Assembly: GCA_964488535.1 (NCBI GenBank)
Contig: CAZAUT010000016.1
Span: forward strand, 1 to 34,886
Reading direction: 5' to 3'
DNA: 34,886 nucleotides
Source: GWB1-38-13 sp964488535
GTDB lineage: Bacteria; Patescibacteriota; Microgenomatia; UBA8517
Both the position numbers and the translations under genes were made by a program. This document shows, piece after piece, positions 32,527 through 34,886 of the stretch (its first letter is position 1; each line of letters opens with the position of its first letter). The notes below the pieces were generated by a model. It had not been told where the DNA came from, ran no database searches, and saw only the letters and a list, made by a program, of their open reading frames with translations.

Positions 32527-33736
32527 AGGCATAGGCACAATTTAATATGTTTTCCTCACGAAAGTAATTGCCTATTAACTGAAACCCTACCGGTAAACCT
32601 TTTGAAAATCCGCATGGAACGTTAATTGCAGGAAGACCCGCTAAGGATGAAGGTTCGGCAAGAATATCAGCCATTTCTCCGTACATAGCAGCATCCTTTG
32701 TTATACCAATTTTTGGAGCTACCGTAGGCATTGTAGGGGCTAAGCATATATCGACATCGGAAAATATTTTGGAAAAATCATTAATATATACAGTACGTAT
32801 TTTAAGGGCTTTTTTATAATATTTATCTGAATAACCTGCCGATAGAGTATAATTTCCAAGCATAATTCTTCTTATAGCTTCATCACCAAAATAATTTCTG
32901 TCTTTTCCGAAACGTATACCGTCAAATCGTGATAAATTCGATGCAACTTCGGCTCTCTGGATTACCGTATACGCTCCTACCGCATACTTTGGATCGATAG
33001 TTTTTATATATTTGATTTCAGCACCAAGTTTTTCAAGAATTATTAATACATCTTTAACATTCTTTATTACATCATCATCTGCTTCTTTTAAAAAGTAATT
33101 TTCAAGAACACCGACCCTCAGTTTATTAATTTTCCCGGTCAGAAGTTTCCCATAGGAAGGCACGTTCAATTTGGAAGAGGTTGCATCGTGTAAATCATAC
33201 CCTGCAATTATTTCTAAAACATCAGCCGATATTTTTACGCTTTTTGCAAGAACTCCCGGACAGTCCAAGGAGGATCCCATTGCAATTACTCCGTAACGAC
33301 TCACTCTTCCGTAAGTAGGTTTAAGGCCAATAACACCGCACCAAGATGCCGGACCTCTTATCGATCCTGCTGTTTCCGATCCTATTGCTACGTCTACAAT
33401 ACCCGAAGCTACTGAAGCAGCGGATCCGCCTGAAGACCCCCCGGCAAGTCTCGATTTATCGTAAGGGTTCATTGTTGGTCCAAAGTCTGATGTTTCTGTG
33501 GAACTTCCGTGGCACCAGGCGTCAAGATTAGTTTTTCCAAAAATATAATATCCGTTATTCAAAAGTCTGTTTACAACAGTAGCCGAATATTGAGGAATAA
33601 ATTCGGAGAGAAGTATACTTCCTGCAGTTGTTCTAATTCCTTTTGTAAGAAAGTTGTCTTTTATGGCAACAGGTATACCTTTTTGCTTTTTATCAACAAC
33701 GGTTATAAATATGTTTAGAGTGTCTTTATGTTTCAT
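32510..33736 (-). CDS. gatA: Aspartyl/glutamyl-tRNA amidotransferase subunit A, short N-terminus
   Basis: 408 residues. GatA is the amidase that releases ammonia from glutamine. The Ser-cisSer-Lys triad is complete: K26 (GIPVAIKDN), S101 (AGGSSGGSAA), S125 (GSETAGSIR). The spacing is the same as in Staphylococcus aureus GatA (K79, S154, S178), so the enzyme core is intact but about 53 N-terminal residues are missing. GSETAGSIRGPAS replaces the usual GSDTGGSIRQPAS. The start overlaps the gatC stop region by 11 bases, and the preceding frame is occupied by gatC. Confidence 0.94.
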   Translation of the reverse strand: MKHKDTLNIFITVVDKKQKGIPVAIKDNFLTKGIRTTAGSILLSEFIPQYSATVVNRLLNNGYYIFGKTNLDAWCHGSSTETSDFGPTMNPYDKSRLAGGSSGGSAASVASGIVDVAIGSETAGSIRGPASWCGVIGLKPTYGRVSRYGVIAMGSSLDCPGVLAKSVKISADVLEIIAGYDLHDATSSKLNVPSYGKLLTGKINKLRVGVLENYFLKEADDDVIKNVKDVLIILEKLGAEIKYIKTIDPKYAVGAYTVIQRAEVASNLSRFDGIRFGKDRNYFGDEAIRRIMLGNYTLSAGYSDKYYKKALKIRTVYINDFSKIFSDVDICLAPTMPTVAPKIGITKDAAMYGEMADILAEPSSLAGLPAINVPCGFSKGLPVGFQLIGNYFREENILNCAYAYEQNK

Positions 33737-34016
33737 TTTTTACAGAATTTGAAACGAAATACCCGTTATATGTTCTTCTTGCATTTGAAAGTGCTTCATC
33801 CTGGCTAAGAATATCCTCAGCTCTTATTTCATCCTCACGTAATATATTTTCTGTTTTTACCGGATTGAATGAAAACTCAACGTTTGAAGTATCCAGTTCA
33901 TTAAATTTATCGATAGTCTCAAGTGTTTTAATAAACTGCCTTTTAAAATAAAATTCCTGTTTTTTGTTAATTTTCAGCCTTGATATTTTAAGAAGATTTT
34001 TTATCATAACAAGCAT
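33726..34016 (-). CDS. gatC: Aspartyl/glutamyl-tRNA amidotransferase subunit C
   Basis: 96 residues. GatC is the small belt that holds GatA to GatB. It shows the family plan: a first helix with ISRLKINKKQ, then TLETIDKFNELDTSNVEFSFNP, and the C-terminal LSQDEALSNARRTYNGYFVSNSV. ATG 34016 is chosen over ATG 34007 because GGGG lies eight bases before it. It is the first gene of gatC-gatA-gatB, all overlapping, which is needed when the cell lacks AsnRS and/or GlnRS. Confidence 0.88.
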   Translation of the reverse strand: MLVMIKNLLKISRLKINKKQEFYFKRQFIKTLETIDKFNELDTSNVEFSFNPVKTENILREDEIRAEDILSQDEALSNARRTYNGYFVSNSVKNET

Positions 34017-34189
34017 TATGATATCCCCTTTATAAGATTATTTGAAGTGTGAAACATATTAATTGTAATAATCATACAGTAAAATACAATATTTTAACCG
34101 ATTCGAAAACAACCTTCCCGAAATGCAATATTTTATAATTGTTCAAAAATACCTTACGTAAGTGGACTAGAGGAAAATACTGTATCGTG

Positions 34190-34285
34190 TTATCTCTTAT
34201 GAGTGAATTTATTTGCGATAACAAGTATTGCGAAAGCCAACAGAACAAGAACGAACATAACAATTATTCCAATTTCTCCTCCCAT
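34190..34285 (-). CDS. 31-residue single-helix membrane protein
   Basis: A short frame, MGGEIGIIVMFVLVLLAF... to ANKFTHKR. It has a Gly/Glu head, one membrane helix at about residues 5-24 and a basic tail, the plan of a bitopic small protein with the tail inside. Its ATG is eight bases from a near-consensus promoter (TTGACA-N17-TATTAT), which supports expression. No Shine-Dalgarno precedes the ATG; GGAGG occurs only just inside the gene. It lies between htpX and gatC on the same strand. I do not recognise a family. The rest of 34017-34189 is AT-rich with no other gene. Confidence 0.6.
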   Translation of the reverse strand: MGGEIGIIVMFVLVLLAFAILVIANKFTHKR

Positions 34286-34292
34286 ATTATTT

Positions 34293-34321
34293 ATAATAGT
34301 TTCATTTACCTTCCCTGTCAA
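34293..34321 (-). promoter_or_regulatory. Near-consensus promoter of the 31-residue gene
   Basis: Perfect TTGACA (34321-34316), 17-base spacer and TATTAT (34298-34293) on the minus strand, the best promoter in the window. Transcription expected seven to eight bases downstream falls on the A of ATG 34285, so the transcript should be leaderless. Confidence 0.75.
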
Positions 34322-34339
34322 CGACAAAGAAAAAAATAT

Positions 34340-34886
34340 TTATTTCAAGCCTTCACCCGACATTTCTTTAAGAAGCCTTATTCTTTCTTCAACGGGCGGA
34401 TGTGTATTAAAAAGATTTGAAAACCAACCCACAGCCCCTTTTATATTTGCACGAAACGGATTTACGATATAAAGATGTGCAGTGGCCTTATTAGCAGCTT
34501 CAAGCGGTTCGGTATCATTTTGTAATTTCTGTAAAGCAGAAGCAAGTGCCAACGGATTTCGAGTAATTTCAACAGAACCTGAATCAGCCATATATTCCCT
34601 TCTTCTTGATATGGCAAGTTTAATTAACTGGGAAACTACTGGAGCCAGAATGGCAAAAACTATTCCCAATACAAGGATTATTGATCCTGATTTATTCTCG
34701 TTATCATCCTTGTTTTTGCCTCCGTACCAGGATGCGCGTATTACCCAATCGCCCAGTAATGCAATCGTTCCTGCCATAACAGAAACAACAGACATCAAAA
34801 GCATATCGTAATTTTTAATATGAGACAATTCGTGTGCAAGAACTGCCTCGAGCTCCGTTCGTGTTAATTTATCCAATAATCCTGTT
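34340..34886 (-). CDS. htpX: Protease HtpX, 5' end outside window
   Basis: About 182 residues of the C-terminal two thirds. HtpX is an inner-membrane zinc metalloprotease for misfolded membrane proteins. The active site is LEAVLAHELSHIKN (HExxH), with the third ligand Glu in RRREYMADSGSVEITRN. Two membrane segments are MLLMSVVSVMAGTIALLGDWVI and IILVLGIVFAILAPVVSQLI. The end, HPPVEERIRLLKEM, is typical. The frame runs through TGLL to the window edge, so the TTG at 34876 is not the start; the N-terminal membrane part lies beyond 34886. Confidence 0.95.
   Translation of the reverse strand, partial: TGLLDKLTRTELEAVLAHELSHIKNYDMLLMSVVSVMAGTIALLGDWVIRASWYGGKNKDDNENKSGSIILVLGIVFAILAPVVSQLIKLAISRRREYMADSGSVEITRNPLALASALQKLQNDTEPLEAANKATAHLYIVNPFRANIKGAVGWFSNLFNTHPPVEERIRLLKEMSGEGLK

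Noticed and set aside
34072..34263. Minus-strand ORF of 63 codons between htpX and gatC
   Set aside because: Overlaps the 31-residue gene in another frame; no promoter or ribosome site and composition typical of AT-rich noise.
34876..34876. TTG as the start of htpX
   Set aside because: The frame continues as TGLL to the window edge, matching the usual HtpX sequence before the HELSH motif.

Overview
The window looks like a chromosomal piece of a small, AT-rich bacterial genome of the Candidate Phyla Radiation (Patescibacteria), most likely the Microgenomates side. This is an inference from gene style, not from a marker-gene tree. The signs are short housekeeping proteins (clipped UvrC, GatA and DNA polymerase III delta), tight or overlapping gene spacing, two tRNA genes without an encoded CCA end, small membrane families common in that group (DUF5652-like, DUF2905-like, a free EF-Tu domain 2-like protein), and weak or absent Shine-Dalgarno sequences at many starts. 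UGA is used as a normal stop (secG, uvrC, uvrA, gatA), so this is not a lineage that reads UGA as glycine.

Layout. 1-4.9 kb is the accessory part: a decayed reading frame, tRNA-Leu(UAA), an anchored LytR C-terminal-domain protein, tRNA-His(GUG), a small Cys-rich membrane protein, a SAM methyltransferase, a secreted beta-rich protein with its own terminator, and a His-rich membrane protein. 4.9-7.2 kb holds an unknown protein, an orphan extracellular solute-binding protein coupled to secG, and a phage-holin-like membrane protein. 7.2-16.3 kb is a nucleotide excision repair block on the minus strand, uvrB-uvrA-transglutaminase-uvrC, with lexA diverging from uvrB. 16.3-23.2 kb is central carbon metabolism: dedA, eno, ppsA, a bifunctional phosphoglucose/phosphomannose isomerase and a phosphohexomutase. 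23.2-31 kb is DNA and protein maintenance: a holA-like gene, a metallopeptidase, an EF-Tu-like domain, ruvC, small membrane proteins, a SurA-like chaperone, yraN, rplS and dnaE. 31.1-34.9 kb carries gatC-gatA-gatB, a previously untracked 31-residue membrane protein, and the 3' part of htpX.

Three genome-scale patterns stand out. First, several genes have good -35/-10 boxes placed so close to the ATG that the transcripts should be leaderless or nearly so (secG, uvrB, ppsA, rplS, the DUF2905-like gene, the 31-residue gene), while a minority have clear Shine-Dalgarno sequences (secreted protein, EF-Tu-like gene, metallopeptidase, gatC). Second, the longer intergenic gaps are filled with short degenerate tandem words, each gap with its own word and often with an inverted arm. 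The same kind of words occurs inside coding sequence: a ~49-residue insert in UvrB and three exact 8-base units in gatB. Third, the repair proteins depart from the textbook forms: UvrC lacks the helix-hairpin-helix end, UvrA has lost one zinc cysteine, and UvrB carries the insert.

No CRISPR array, insertion sequence, rRNA or prophage was seen. All function calls rest on reading motifs by eye; no database search was run.
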